The notes: generated by a model from the sequence alone, not told the origin. A stretch of 62,335 nt of DNA from a bacterium BMS3Bbin13 (GCA_002897735.1 BDTW01000048.1:1-62335), one strand, 5' to 3'. Counted from the first letter of the stretch, positions 28,867 to 37,980 are shown. Numbers and translations: made by a program.

Positions 28867-29200
28867 CGAACTACCGCCGATCCCGGCGAAACGCTACTTC
28901 ACCATCGGCGAGGTGAGCGAACTGTGCGGGGTCAAGCCACACGTATTGCGCTATTGGGAGCAGGAATTCTCGCAGCTCAAGCCGGTGAAGCGGCGCGGCA
29001 ACCGCCGTTATTATCAGCATCAGGATGTGCTGATGATCCGCCAGATCCGCAGCCTGCTCTACGAGCAGGGATTCACGATCAGCGGGGCCCGCCAGCAGCT
29101 CTCCGGCCAGCAGGCGAAGGACGACGCACACAAGAGCCATCAGATTATCCGGCAGCTGCGCATCGAACTCGAGGAGCTGCTGCAGGGCCTCAAGCGCTGA
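28844..29200 (+). CDS. MerR-family transcriptional regulator
   Basis: The 118-residue protein has an N-terminal MerR helix-turn-helix ([20 protein letters not shown], residues 18-37, then WEQEF and [16 protein letters not shown]) and a C-terminal dimerising helix without metal-binding Cys. Its effector is unknown. It overlaps the ihfA end by 23 bp. The ihfA-merR-tRNA-Pro order is standard in Pseudomonas relatives, so it is probably an old resident of this operon. Confidence 0.93.
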   Translation: MLEPSNNNELPPIPAKRYFTIGEVSELCGVKPHVLRYWEQEFSQLKPVKRRGNRRYYQHQDVLMIRQIRSLLYEQGFTISGARQQLSGQQAKDDAHKSHQIIRQLRIELEELLQGLKR

Positions 29201-29270
29201 GGAGCATCGTCGGCGCATTCTCATTTCGTTCGCGGTTGGGGTATCATGACCCCGCCGGTTCGGTTGCTTC

Positions 29271-29347
<77 letters not shown>

Positions 29348-29348
29348 A

Positions 29349-29707
29349 CATCGGCAGCTCCCGGATTCCGCTTCGCTCGATCCGGGCTACATCGACGAGA
29401 CGCCATCCATGTAGCCTGGATGCAGGCCGAAGGCCGAAATCCAGGGATTTCACCCTGAGGGAGGCGGGCCCAAACCCTCCCTTCCCAGAGCACCGAACAC
29501 CCATAAGTCAAGCCTGACCCCGCGCTCTCATCGGCAGCTCCCGGATTCCGCTTCGCCCGATCCGGGCTACATCGACGAGACGCCATCCATGTAGCCTGGA
29601 TGCAGGCCGAAGGCCGAAATCCAGGGATTTCACCCTGAGGGAAGCTGGCCCAAACCCTCCCTTCCCAGAGCACCGAATGCCCATAAGTCAAGCCTGACCC
29701 CGTGCTT
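29349..29707. repeat. Two tandem 180-bp copies of a REP-pair module with CCCATAAGTCAAG end
   Basis: Copies at 29349-29528 and 29529-29707 are nearly identical. Each holds an inverted hairpin ending CCGGGCTAC (29360-29390 and 29540-29570), then a direct hairpin starting GTAGCCTGGAT and closing ATCCAGG (29411-29446 and 29591-29626). Each ends with the arm sequence CCCATAAGTCAAGCCTGACC also seen at 20031-20242. The GTAG foot makes these REP-like but of a different family from the pheST array. The second copy runs into the stop codon of the following leftward gene. Confidence 0.88.
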
Positions 29708-31076
29708 ATTCGCCGGAGAGGTTGCTTGGAAACCAGGCGAGCAGTTCCGGGCGCTCCAACAGCTTGTGGGCGAAGACAAACGCCGCCGCCGACCAGACTT
29801 GGTTGAGGTTGGCACGCCGACCGATGAGCCGGCCGGTGCGTCCGTCGTAGTATTCCGGCCAGCCGTGGCGCGCCAGCTTTTCTTCCGCGATGTGAAATGC
29901 CCGTTCGGCGAGGTCGCGACGCTCGGCCTTGAGGCAGGCGGCGACGAACGGCCACAGCAGGACCGGCCAGTTGCCGCCGTTGTGGTAGGACCAGGCCGCG
30001 TTTTTCGGATCGCTGCCGGTCAATGCACGCCATTCCTCGCCTTCCACCGCCGCGTAGCAAATCTTCACCGGCATGGCGCCCACGAGGTCGTCCCAACGCG
30101 CTTCGTAGAGGTCCATGATCTTCTGCGTCTGCGTCCAGGTGGTGAGGCCCAACAGGATCGCCAGCAGGTTGCCCTGCGCGAAGAAGCGCACGTCCATGCG
30201 CCCGGGCCCGAGGTTGCCCACCAGGTAGCCGCCGCGGTCGGGGATCCAGTGCCCGATCCACCCCGGGAGTGATTCCGGATGGATGTTGAGCATGTTCTCG
30301 CTGCCGTCACCGAATTCCTCGGTCCGGAAACGGTGGATCTCCGTGAGTCGTTCCAGGTCCAGCCAATAGCAGGTGCGCACATAGTCGCGGAGCGCCGCCT
30401 GGCGCTTGTGCGCGCTGTCGATCAACCGCCGGGTCTCGGGATTGGCCCCGCACAGATCCGAAACCGTGTGCAGCATCCCGTAGAACAGGGACTGGATCTC
30501 GAGCGGATGACCATAGACACCCATGCGCCGGTCCACCATGAAGCAGGCGTCCGGGACCAGCAGGGTGGGGTAGATCTCGAAGGCGCCTTTGAGGCACAAC
30601 GCAAGGATCGCCTGCAGGCCGCGCTGAATCTCGGGGCGCTCGGCCAGTTCCCGGTCGCCGGTCGACTGGACATAGATGTGCAGCAGCACCGCCCACCACA
30701 TCATCGCGTCGACCGGCGCGACGCGCCCGATGGCACGGTTGCCGAAGTCGGCGAGCAGCCGTTCCCCGTCCCCGTCGCGCTCGACACGAAAGCTGGCCGG
30801 CATCACGCCCGGTTGGATCTCGTGTCCCTCGATGTGCAGCTCCTGCCCGCACAGCTCCAGCACGGTCTCCAGGAAGTTGCGCACGATCTCCGGCTTCCCG
30901 TCCGCCAGGTAGACGAGTGCGGATACCACGAAGTCTCGTACGAAACACTCCTGGTAGTTTTCGGCCGCGAGCATCTTGGGGTCGCGCGCGGCGACGGTGC
31001 CCACCGGGCGGTCCCGGTAGGAGACGACGGAGCTGTTCAGGATCCGGTAGGCGGATCCAAGTACGGATTCGGCCAT
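29706..31076 (-). CDS. GH100 neutral/alkaline invertase-like glycoside hydrolase
   Basis: The 456-residue protein shows the GH100 landmarks in order: NYQECFVRDFV, FGNRAIGRVAPVDAMMWW, KGAFEIYPTLLVPDACFMVD with RRMGVYGHPLEIQSLFYG, GGYLVGNLGPGRMDVRFF, and NAAWSYHNGGNWPVLLWP. By analogy with Anabaena InvA, Asp123 (APVDAMMWW) should be the acid and Glu408 (WPEYYDGRTG) the second catalytic carboxylate. The family hydrolyses sucrose in the cytosol, and no signal peptide is present here. GGGAG precedes the ATG. No sucrose synthesis genes are nearby; glucosylglycerate-like substrates cannot be excluded. Confidence 0.85.
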   Translation of the reverse strand: MAESVLGSAYRILNSSVVSYRDRPVGTVAARDPKMLAAENYQECFVRDFVVSALVYLADGKPEIVRNFLETVLELCGQELHIEGHEIQPGVMPASFRVERDGDGERLLADFGNRAIGRVAPVDAMMWWAVLLHIYVQSTGDRELAERPEIQRGLQAILALCLKGAFEIYPTLLVPDACFMVDRRMGVYGHPLEIQSLFYGMLHTVSDLCGANPETRRLIDSAHKRQAALRDYVRTCYWLDLERLTEIHRFRTEEFGDGSENMLNIHPESLPGWIGHWIPDRGGYLVGNLGPGRMDVRFFAQGNLLAILLGLTTWTQTQKIMDLYEARWDDLVGAMPVKICYAAVEGEEWRALTGSDPKNAAWSYHNGGNWPVLLWPFVAACLKAERRDLAERAFHIAEEKLARHGWPEYYDGRTGRLIGRRANLNQVWSAAAFVFAHKLLERPELLAWFPSNLSGE

Positions 31077-31221
31077 GGGCGCATTTCTCCCGTTGTGCGG
31101 ATTTGTCGGACGGTGCCGGTGCCGGGTACGCCGAAACGCGCCGGGGCGGGGCGTACCGCTGTGCGATGGTGCTTTCCTTTTATTTTCCCCAATAGGAGAT
31201 CCGTGACCTTTGAGTTCCCCG

Positions 31222-31247
31222 AATGCCCATAAGTCAAGCCTGACCCC
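31222..31247 (+). repeat. Solitary copy of the 26-bp CCCATAAGTCAAG repeat arm
   Basis: It is identical over 26 bp to the right arm of the element at 20031-20242. It lies in the 271-bp gap between the GH100 gene and spoVR, in which I see no gene and no clear promoter. Confidence 0.8.
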
Positions 31248-31347
31248 GTTGCTCTTCCGGAGGGGGAGGGGACGATCATCGGACGAATGGCCGATCGATC
31301 CGGCTTTGGCCGTAACCGGAAGCCACCGGATTTGGTTGGTGGAGCGT

Positions 31348-32775
31348 TCATCCGGCCGACCGGCCGACGCCGTCTTCGTCGCAGGAGAAGGTCGTCGACT
31401 TGCCTTGCATCACGGTCTCCAGAAGTACGCGCCGGCCCCACAGCCGGTGCAGATAGCGTAGCGTCTTTTCGAGGGATCCGTATTGCAGGTCGCGCCCATC
31501 GTGCTCGTGCCGGGTGTAGAGCGTGCGGTTGTGGTCGTGATCGGCATCCAGGATACGGATCACGGGGACGGTGTTCATGCCGATGTTGCGCAGCAGGGTC
31601 TCCTTCACCTCCCGCCAGTGCTCCTCGTCGGAGACATTGGAGACCACGAACCGGTCGCCTTTCTTCGCATACTCGAACAGGTCCATGTCCCGCATCAGAT
31701 CCGCGGTGAGAAAGCGGCGCAGGAACGAGACGTCACGGTCGGTCTCGCGGACCTCGAAGATCTTTTCCATGCCGCTCTTGTCGGGGGTGCCGTGCGCCTC
31801 GATTTCCGCCTCGGTCGGTTCGTCGTAGCGACGCCGGATGTCGTGCCAGAGCCGGAATCCGATGTAGTACGGGTTGAGACCGCCCGGGTGGGCGCGGATG
31901 ACTTGGTTGTGGTGGACGAGGAACTCCAGATGCAGTTCTTCCGGGAGATCCAGGCTGTTCATGATTTTGTGATGCCAGTAGCTCGCCCATCCCTCGTTCA
32001 TGATCTTGGTGTCTATCTGCGGGATGGAGTGCCGGGCCTCTTCGTGGACGATGTGCAGCAGGTCCTTCTGCCAGTCCGCCAGGTACGGACTGTGTTCGGC
32101 GATGAACAGCAGCAGGTCCTCCTCCGGTTCCAGGGGTACGCGATCGAGGTCGGGGGCCCGGTGTTCGACGGGCCGGTGGATGCGCTCGAAGGGGTCGTGG
32201 GGAGGTTCCGCGGCGTCGAGCGCACGCGCCTGCTGTTCCTCGTGGGTGAGCTTGCGTATCGCCGTGTGGCGTCGACACTGCAGCGAGAGCGCGTGAGCCG
32301 CATCGAGGATTTCCTCGACCGCCTGCAGGCCGATCGACGGGTGTTCCACGTAGCCGCGCACGCGATCGGCGCGCAGCTTGAATCGCCCGAGCGTCAGTTC
32401 CGGGCGCGTGTCCCGGAACATGAAGTTGTTGCGGAAGAAATCGTTGTGCCCGTAGACGTGTGCGACGGTCAGGATCTGCAGGCACAGAGAGTTGCCGCGC
32501 ATGAGGTAGGCGAGCGCCGGATCGGCGTTGATCACCATCTCGTAGGGAAGGCCGGAGACGCCGTAGTCGTACAGCGTCTTGAGCTTCTCGTAGGATTTTC
32601 CGAATGACCAGTGGGGGTAGTGCGCGGGCATGCCGTGATAGGCCATGTAGCCGAGCATCTGTTCATGGTTGCAGATCTCGAATTCCTGCGGGAAACAGGA
32701 GAGTCCGAACTCCCCGGCCTTCTCGCGGATCCGGGCGTCCCAGTACTCCAAGTCCTGGATAGACCAACTGCTCAT
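31348..32775 (-). CDS. ycgB: SpoVR/YcgB family protein
   Basis: The 475-residue protein matches SpoVR-family proteins: MSSWSIQDLEYWDARIREKA, AYHGMPAHYPHWSFGKSYEK, INADPALAYLMRGNSLCLQI, HVYGHNDFFRNN and MNEGWASYWHHKIM. The biochemical role is unknown. In Bacillus SpoVR affects spore cortex, while in non-spore-formers the gene travels with prkA and yeaH in a stationary-phase/nitrogen-stress operon. That is the order here: prkA, yeaH, spoVR, with gaps of 21 and 19 bp. Confidence 0.93.
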   Translation of the reverse strand: MSSWSIQDLEYWDARIREKAGEFGLSCFPQEFEICNHEQMLGYMAYHGMPAHYPHWSFGKSYEKLKTLYDYGVSGLPYEMVINADPALAYLMRGNSLCLQILTVAHVYGHNDFFRNNFMFRDTRPELTLGRFKLRADRVRGYVEHPSIGLQAVEEILDAAHALSLQCRRHTAIRKLTHEEQQARALDAAEPPHDPFERIHRPVEHRAPDLDRVPLEPEEDLLLFIAEHSPYLADWQKDLLHIVHEEARHSIPQIDTKIMNEGWASYWHHKIMNSLDLPEELHLEFLVHHNQVIRAHPGGLNPYYIGFRLWHDIRRRYDEPTEAEIEAHGTPDKSGMEKIFEVRETDRDVSFLRRFLTADLMRDMDLFEYAKKGDRFVVSNVSDEEHWREVKETLLRNIGMNTVPVIRILDADHDHNRTLYTRHEHDGRDLQYGSLEKTLRYLHRLWGRRVLLETVMQGKSTTFSCDEDGVGRSAG

Positions 32776-32794
32776 GGCGTGTTTCGTCCCGGCG

Positions 32795-33979
32795 TCATTC
32801 CACGGACGCGGCCGCTTTCTCCCGGGAGAGGAACCTGCGGAAGCTCGGCCAGATGTCCTCCTTGTTCTCGATCATCAGGGCGTGGAAGTTTTTCGCGTCC
32901 ACTTCGTCGAACAACTCCAGGAGGGAGTCCCCGTAGGAGCCCGAGTTGAGGGGTTTGATCTCGCCGTAGCCGAACAGGTTGCAGACTCCGCACAATTCCC
33001 GCGCCGCGGCGAGCGCGGCGCCGTTGTCGTGCGGCCAGTTGTCACCGTCCGAACAGTGGAACGCGTAGATGTTCCACAGGGTGGGGTGGTAGCGGCCCTG
33101 CACGATCTCGAGGGCCTTGTTGTAGCCCGAGGAAATCATCGTCCCGCCGGACTCGCCCTTGGAGAAGAACTCCTCCTCGCTCACCTCGCGTGCGCGGGTG
33201 TCATGGGCGATGAAGACGACCTCGACGTTATGGTAGCGGGTGTGGACGAACTGGTACAGCAGGAAGAAGAAGCTTCGTGCAAGATACTTCTTCATGGTGT
33301 CCATGGAGCCCGAGGTGTCCATGATGCACAGCACCACGGCGTTGGACTGGAACCGCAGGTCGGCGACCAGGCGGCGGTACTTCAGGTCGTCGCGATGAAA
33401 CGGGAATCGCGGACCGTCGGGCGCGGCGGGCGCGGCGCCGCGGGTGGCGATCTTGCGGCGCAGCCGCGACGTCGCGGTACGCCTCTTGTCGAGGTGCGCG
33501 CGCACACCCACCCGGCGGAACCCCTTGCGCTTGCGGGTGGTGTCGGCCTGTGTCTCGCGCAGATTCTTGCGTTCCATGTCCGGGAGTTCAAGGTCCTCGA
33601 ACATGATGTCGATGAGTTCCTCGAGTGTGATGTCGGTCTCGTAATAGTCGATGCCGGGCCGGTTGCCCGGAGACCCGGGGCCGTTGCCGTCCCCGCCGGC
33701 CTCGCCGACGACCTGGCCCGGCTCGGTGTCGCCGTTTCCGGTGCCCACGCCGGGTTCGTTGTCGCCGAAGACGAAGCGGTACTCGCGGATCCCCCGGATG
33801 GGGACCTTGATGATCTTGTCGCGACTCCGGCCGATGATGGACTCCTCGGCGATGATGTCCGCGATGTTTCCGCGGATGGCCTCGCGCACCTTCTGGCGAT
33901 GGCGCAGCCGGTCCGCGGCGCTGCGGTCGGAGCGCAGCGCGTCCGACTCGGAGTACGGGCGGAATACGGTGGGATCCAT
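32795..33979 (-). CDS. yeaH: YeaH-type DUF444 protein with von Willebrand A-like domain
   Basis: The 394-residue protein has a charged N-terminal part (RLRHRQKVREAIRGNIADII), an acidic Gly/Pro-rich stretch (residues 75-110), and a C-terminal vWA-like domain whose metal-binding DTSGSM is at residues 221-226. DUF444 proteins work with the PrkA kinase in a poorly understood stress pathway. It lies between prkA and spoVR in the same transcription unit. Confidence 0.93.
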   Translation of the reverse strand: MDPTVFRPYSESDALRSDRSAADRLRHRQKVREAIRGNIADIIAEESIIGRSRDKIIKVPIRGIREYRFVFGDNEPGVGTGNGDTEPGQVVGEAGGDGNGPGSPGNRPGIDYYETDITLEELIDIMFEDLELPDMERKNLRETQADTTRKRKGFRRVGVRAHLDKRRTATSRLRRKIATRGAAPAAPDGPRFPFHRDDLKYRRLVADLRFQSNAVVLCIMDTSGSMDTMKKYLARSFFFLLYQFVHTRYHNVEVVFIAHDTRAREVSEEEFFSKGESGGTMISSGYNKALEIVQGRYHPTLWNIYAFHCSDGDNWPHDNGAALAAARELCGVCNLFGYGEIKPLNSGSYGDSLLELFDEVDAKNFHALMIENKEDIWPSFRRFLSREKAAASVE

Positions 33980-34000
33980 CGCCGGGCTCCGCTCGGGGTC

Positions 34001-35932
34001 TCAGTCTTTCCAGAGGTTGTTGGCCGCGTACTTCAGGACCACTTCGGCCGAGTGCTCGTTGTAGCCGCGTTCGAGCAGGGCCTCGACCAGATCCGAGTAC
34101 TTTCCGGCCTGTTCCTCGTCGCGGGTGCGGGCCTTGGTGATTATGCGGCTCATCTCCCGGACGGAACTCATCAGCCTTTTCTCGATGGCCTCCTTCAGGG
34201 GCTCGTAGGACTGGTAGCTGACCTTTTCGCCGCGTCGGCTCTTCGCCCAAAGGTAGGCCATGACCTCCTGTCGGAATCCCTGGGCGGCGGTGCCCACGAT
34301 GGCGATCTGCTCCTCGACGGATTTGAGGAATGCCTCGTCGGGTTGCAACTCCTCGCCGGTGTTGCGGTCCTTGACGCGGCCCTTGTTGACGTAGGCCTCG
34401 GTGTGGTCCAGGTAGTTCTGGAACAGTGCGTCGGCCTGTTCCTCGAAGGAGTACACGAACGCCTTGGTGATCTCCTTCTCCAGCAGTTCCAGATACGCCT
34501 TGTGCAGCGTGTCCTGGAGAAACTCCAGATAGCGCTTGCGGGTGTCGTCGGGGAGATCCGAGGCCTTGACCATGTTGATCAGGGCCTCGCGCACGTTGAT
34601 CGGATTGATTCCCTCCGGATTCTCGGCGAGCGCGTTGTCGACGGCCTTCATGATGAATCGGGGGGAGATCCCGAACATGCCTTCGCGGCGCGCCTCCTCC
34701 TGGAGTTCGCGAATGTTGATCTTGACGGTCTTGCCCCTCTCGACGACCTCCTCGCCGTTGTAGAGACGCAGTTTCGTCATCAGGTCGCACTTGTTGCTCG
34801 GCTCCAGGCGCGAGAGCAGCGCGAACATCGCCGCCAGATCCAGGGTATACGGGGCGATGTGCTCGCGGAAGTCCGATTTGTCGAGGAGCTTGCGGTAGAT
34901 CTTGATCTCCTCGGACAGGCGCAGGTTGTAGGGGACCTTGACCACGACGATACGATCGAGGATCGCCTCGTTGGTGGGGTCTCCCTTGAAGCGCCGCCAC
35001 TCGGCCTCGTTCGAATGGGCGACGATCACCGTATCCACGTACACGGTGCCGTGGCGGCCCGGTGCCGGGATGAACTTCTCCTGCGTGGCGGTGATCATGG
35101 TATGCAGGTACTCGGGCTCGTTCTTGAAGACCTCGATGAACTCCGTCATGCCGCGGTTGCCGACATTGAACGCCCCGTTGAGGTCCAGCGAGCGGGGGTC
35201 GCCCTCCGAGTAGGTGTCGAGTTTGGAGATGTCGACCGAGCCGACCAGGATCGAGGTGTCCTGGTTGTTGGGATCGACCGGCGGGACCACGCCGATCCCG
35301 CGCCGTTCGTGGCGCGAGAAGGGTACCGTGAACACCGGTACGCCCTCGTAGTGCCCGTCGAATTCCTCCTTCAGCCGGAACCGGCACACCGGGCACAGCT
35401 CCCCTTCGATATGCACGTCGAGCATCTTCTCGAATTCCTCGCGCAGATGTTTGGGGATCAGGTGCAGGGGTTCCTCAGCCATCGGACAGCCGTCGATCGC
35501 GTAGACCGGCGGGGTTCGCTCGAGGCCGTGCTGCAGGCGTTCGATCAGCGAACTCTTGCCGGCGCCAACCGGGCCCATCAGGTAGAGGACCTGGCGGCTC
35601 TCCTCGCCGTGCAGGGACGCGGCATGGAGATAGCGTGCGATCTGCGAGAGGGTCCGTTCGACGCCGAAGAACTCGTCGGTGAAGAATTCGTATACCTTGA
35701 TCGACTCGTCGCCGAACAGGATCTTGATGCGGGGATCGCCGGATTCGGAGATATTGGACACGCCGGCCGCAACGACGGCGCCGTAGAGGCGCGTATGGGC
35801 CAGCTTGGGGAGGGAGGGGTCGGCTTTGACCTTGTCGAGGTACTCCAGAAAGGTCCCGCGCCACTCAAGACTTTCCCTGTGGGAACGATCCGCTTCGATC
35901 AGTTCGGCAAATGTGCGCGTGTTCTCGGTCAT
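34001..35932 (-). CDS. prkA: PrkA/YeaG AAA+ serine protein kinase
   Basis: At 643 residues it has the usual PrkA length. The AAA+ domain has a Walker A motif GPVGAGKS at residues 120-127. Other family blocks are YAIDGCPMAEEPLHLIPKHL, GELCPVCRFRL and VDISKLDTYSEGDPRSLDLN. The C-terminal PrkA kinase-like domain follows. Members act in nitrogen-starvation and stationary-phase responses, and E. coli yeaGH depends on RpoN. AGGAGGTCGG precedes the ATG. It heads the operon prkA-yeaH-spoVR. Confidence 0.95.
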   Translation of the reverse strand: MTENTRTFAELIEADRSHRESLEWRGTFLEYLDKVKADPSLPKLAHTRLYGAVVAAGVSNISESGDPRIKILFGDESIKVYEFFTDEFFGVERTLSQIARYLHAASLHGEESRQVLYLMGPVGAGKSSLIERLQHGLERTPPVYAIDGCPMAEEPLHLIPKHLREEFEKMLDVHIEGELCPVCRFRLKEEFDGHYEGVPVFTVPFSRHERRGIGVVPPVDPNNQDTSILVGSVDISKLDTYSEGDPRSLDLNGAFNVGNRGMTEFIEVFKNEPEYLHTMITATQEKFIPAPGRHGTVYVDTVIVAHSNEAEWRRFKGDPTNEAILDRIVVVKVPYNLRLSEEIKIYRKLLDKSDFREHIAPYTLDLAAMFALLSRLEPSNKCDLMTKLRLYNGEEVVERGKTVKINIRELQEEARREGMFGISPRFIMKAVDNALAENPEGINPINVREALINMVKASDLPDDTRKRYLEFLQDTLHKAYLELLEKEITKAFVYSFEEQADALFQNYLDHTEAYVNKGRVKDRNTGEELQPDEAFLKSVEEQIAIVGTAAQGFRQEVMAYLWAKSRRGEKVSYQSYEPLKEAIEKRLMSSVREMSRIITKARTRDEEQAGKYSDLVEALLERGYNEHSAEVVLKYAANNLWKD

Positions 35933-36354
35933 GACCGACCTCCTGATAATCGACTTCGTTCACTCAGCTCGTCATGGTGTCCGCCTCTTTCGGTTGTTTT
36001 TGTTCGATGGCGCTCTATCGTATTCTTTTAGCTGTCGGCCCGCCCCCGCGCGCCGCCGCGGGGGAGCGGCCTCCGCCCCGACTATATTCGATCGACATTC
36101 CAGGCGTTGGTTCGCCGCCTGTTCCGTTGCGCGTTCCCCGCGGGAGACCCATCACTCTACCATCCACGAAGCGCACTCTCAGGGCAATCCCTTGACAATC
36201 GCGCCGATCCCTGTTCCGGCGCCATGTCGCGTTTCGCGCACTCACGCGTTCCGGCCCCGGTTCTGTCCGGATCCCCGGGCGCTGCGTTGGGTGCGGGCGG
36301 CGCCGGGGATGCCGCGCGGTCACTCAGAGCGCCGTACGAGTTCGCCTAAATCAC
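35933..36354. other. Long leader region upstream of prkA
   Basis: About 420 bp separate the prkA start from a sigma-54-like site. I see no protein gene supported in either direction and no recognisable riboswitch. An AT-richer patch around 35950-36030 immediately upstream of prkA could hold a second, sigma-70 or sigma-S, promoter. Confidence 0.4.
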
Positions 36355-36372
36355 ATGCACTCCTCGTGCCAA
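36355..36372 (-). promoter_or_regulatory. Candidate sigma-54 promoter for prkA-yeaH-spoVR
   Basis: Leftward strand: TTGGCACG-AGGA-GTGCAT. The -24 element is perfect, GG-N10-GC spacing is right, and -12 has one mismatch (GTGC for TTGC). It would give a leader of about 410 nt. RpoN control of the E. coli homologue supports it; the distance argues for caution. Confidence 0.5.
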
Positions 36373-36482
36373 TTTTAGCCTTTGGAGAGTTTCTTCTGCC
36401 CATCAGGGAGTTGAAGATTTCTGCCGGGTGGGATTTCGGCGATTCCCTGGCGCCCGAGGTCGCCCCCACGTCGCATGGCCCA

Positions 36483-36685
36483 CCGGCAACGTTGGGGGGA
36501 CCCGCCGCGATTATTCCATGAGCCGCATGGTCGGCCGGGCGAGCCCGGCCCTACGGGTGGTCGAATGCGCCGGGCGGGCGTGCCCCGCCGGGACGGCTAT
36601 TCTCCCGTAGGGCGGGGCGTGCCCCGCCGGCAACGTTGGGGGGATCTGCCGCGATTATTCCATGGGCCGCATGGTCGGCCGGGAG
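36483..36685. repeat. Duplicated segment with REP-type hairpins (145-bp period)
   Basis: A block containing CGGCAACGTTGGGGGGA and GATTATTCCATG recurs at 36483 and 36628. Between the copies are an inverted hairpin ending GGCCCTAC (36533-36554) and a direct one, GTAGGGCGGGGC (36607-36628), of the pheST-array family. The linker ACGTTGGGG is also shared with that array. Confidence 0.7.
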
Positions 36686-36724
36686 GTTCGCGGCGGCGAC
36701 ACACCACGTCCACGCTCGTGCCGG

Positions 36725-37732
36725 TCAGGAGAACTCCGGCCGTGGGTCGGGCGCCCGGCGCAGTTGCCGCACGAGCCGGCGCAGGTCCTCGCGGCGCGTC
36801 TGGATCAGGTCCTCGGCCTTGGCCTGAAGACGGCGCAGATTGTCGGGATCGGCGTCGTCCATGTCGTCATTGACTCCGGCGCTCAGGTCGGTTTGGAAGC
36901 GGTGGTAGCCGCGTGGGAATTGCTGTATCAACTGGTAGTCCACGGTGTCGCTCACGCCGTCGAAGATCACGCTGAGGATCGGGCGCGCCCAGCCGATGAG
37001 GCCCCAGTCGCGGGCCTGATCGTAAGGGATCGGGCGTTGCGCCTGACCGGTGCCCAGCGAGACGATCAGGTAGCGGCCTGCCTTCGGGTACAGCGCCCGC
37101 GCCGAGGCCACCGCGCACATGGCGGGGTTGTTCGCGAACACCCCGCCGTCGACCAGTGCGAAGCGCTCGCCGGCGGCGTTGCGCACCCAGGCCGGCTCGA
37201 AGTAGGTCGGGGCGGCCGAGGTGGCGCGCGCCACGTCGCGCAGCCGGAACTCGCGCTGTGCGGCGCTCTCTTGCCCGCGCAGGCGCTCGCCGCGCGCCTT
37301 CCAGCTCTTGAAGAAATGCGGGTTGCGCCGTTCGAGGTCGTAGCTCGTGATCAGCAGCTCGGTGCGAGCCTGGGACAACGAGAGGTCGCCGAAGCGGCGT
37401 TGCAGGACCCGCTCCAGGGCGTCGGCGGGGTATCGCTCGTCCACGGTCCCGCCGAGCGAGGCGACGCCGTGCCACAGGCCGCTGTGGAAGATTTCCGGCC
37501 CGTCGTCGCGGTAAAAGCCCACGAGGTCGGCCGCGCTGAAACGAGGACCGCCGCCGCGCGGCGCGCACAGACCCGCCGCAAGGATGCCTCCCGTGGAGGT
37601 GCCGGCGATCAGGTGAAAGGTCTCCGAGATCGGGCGCCCGATCCGCGCCTCGAGCCATTCCAACAGCACGGCCGGGATGAGCCCGCGGATGCCGCCGCCG
37701 TCGATCGACAGGATGCGCACCGTGCCCGCCAT
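36725..37732 (-). CDS. Patatin-like phospholipase
   Basis: The 335-residue protein begins MAGTVRILSIDGGGIRGLIP, with the oxyanion-hole GGGIRG, the nucleophile Ser46 in GTSTG and the catalytic Asp196 in LVDGGVFANNP. Patatin-type enzymes release fatty acids from membrane lipids through a Ser-Asp dyad. The compact single-domain form resembles CapV effectors of CBASS phage defence, but no nucleotidyltransferase gene lies next to it, so a housekeeping role is at least as likely. The start at 37732 has GGAAGGAGGGG before it; a longer in-frame form reaching 37798 is less likely. Confidence 0.88.
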   Translation of the reverse strand: MAGTVRILSIDGGGIRGLIPAVLLEWLEARIGRPISETFHLIAGTSTGGILAAGLCAPRGGGPRFSAADLVGFYRDDGPEIFHSGLWHGVASLGGTVDERYPADALERVLQRRFGDLSLSQARTELLITSYDLERRNPHFFKSWKARGERLRGQESAAQREFRLRDVARATSAAPTYFEPAWVRNAAGERFALVDGGVFANNPAMCAVASARALYPKAGRYLIVSLGTGQAQRPIPYDQARDWGLIGWARPILSVIFDGVSDTVDYQLIQQFPRGYHRFQTDLSAGVNDDMDDADPDNLRRLQAKAEDLIQTRREDLRRLVRQLRRAPDPRPEFS

Positions 37733-37980
37733 CCGCCCCTCCTTCCGTGCGTACTCGCCCCGGCGATTCAGTGTGCCGCCGCTCCTCCAGGCGGTCAACC
37801 GGATCCGTTACGGTCGGCCCCGTGATCGGGCCATGCCCCCCGGCGCCGGGGCCGGCTCCGGCGCCGACCTTCGGGGCTTCAAGATTCCCGCCGGCCGCGC
37901 CGATATCCTGAGTAGCAGAGAGTCCGCCGCGGATCCCCCCGGGAATCCGTTTCGTGCCAACCGGCAGAGGAGTGCACGCG

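Noticed and set aside
32669-36031. A 1,120-codon open frame on the plus strand
   Set aside because: It runs antisense through prkA, yeaH and spoVR, all with strong family motifs. Long antisense frames are common in GC-rich DNA with third-position G/C.
36725-37732. A complete CBASS defence operon
   Set aside because: Only the phospholipase is present. Neighbouring genes are the prkA operon and a small basic protein.
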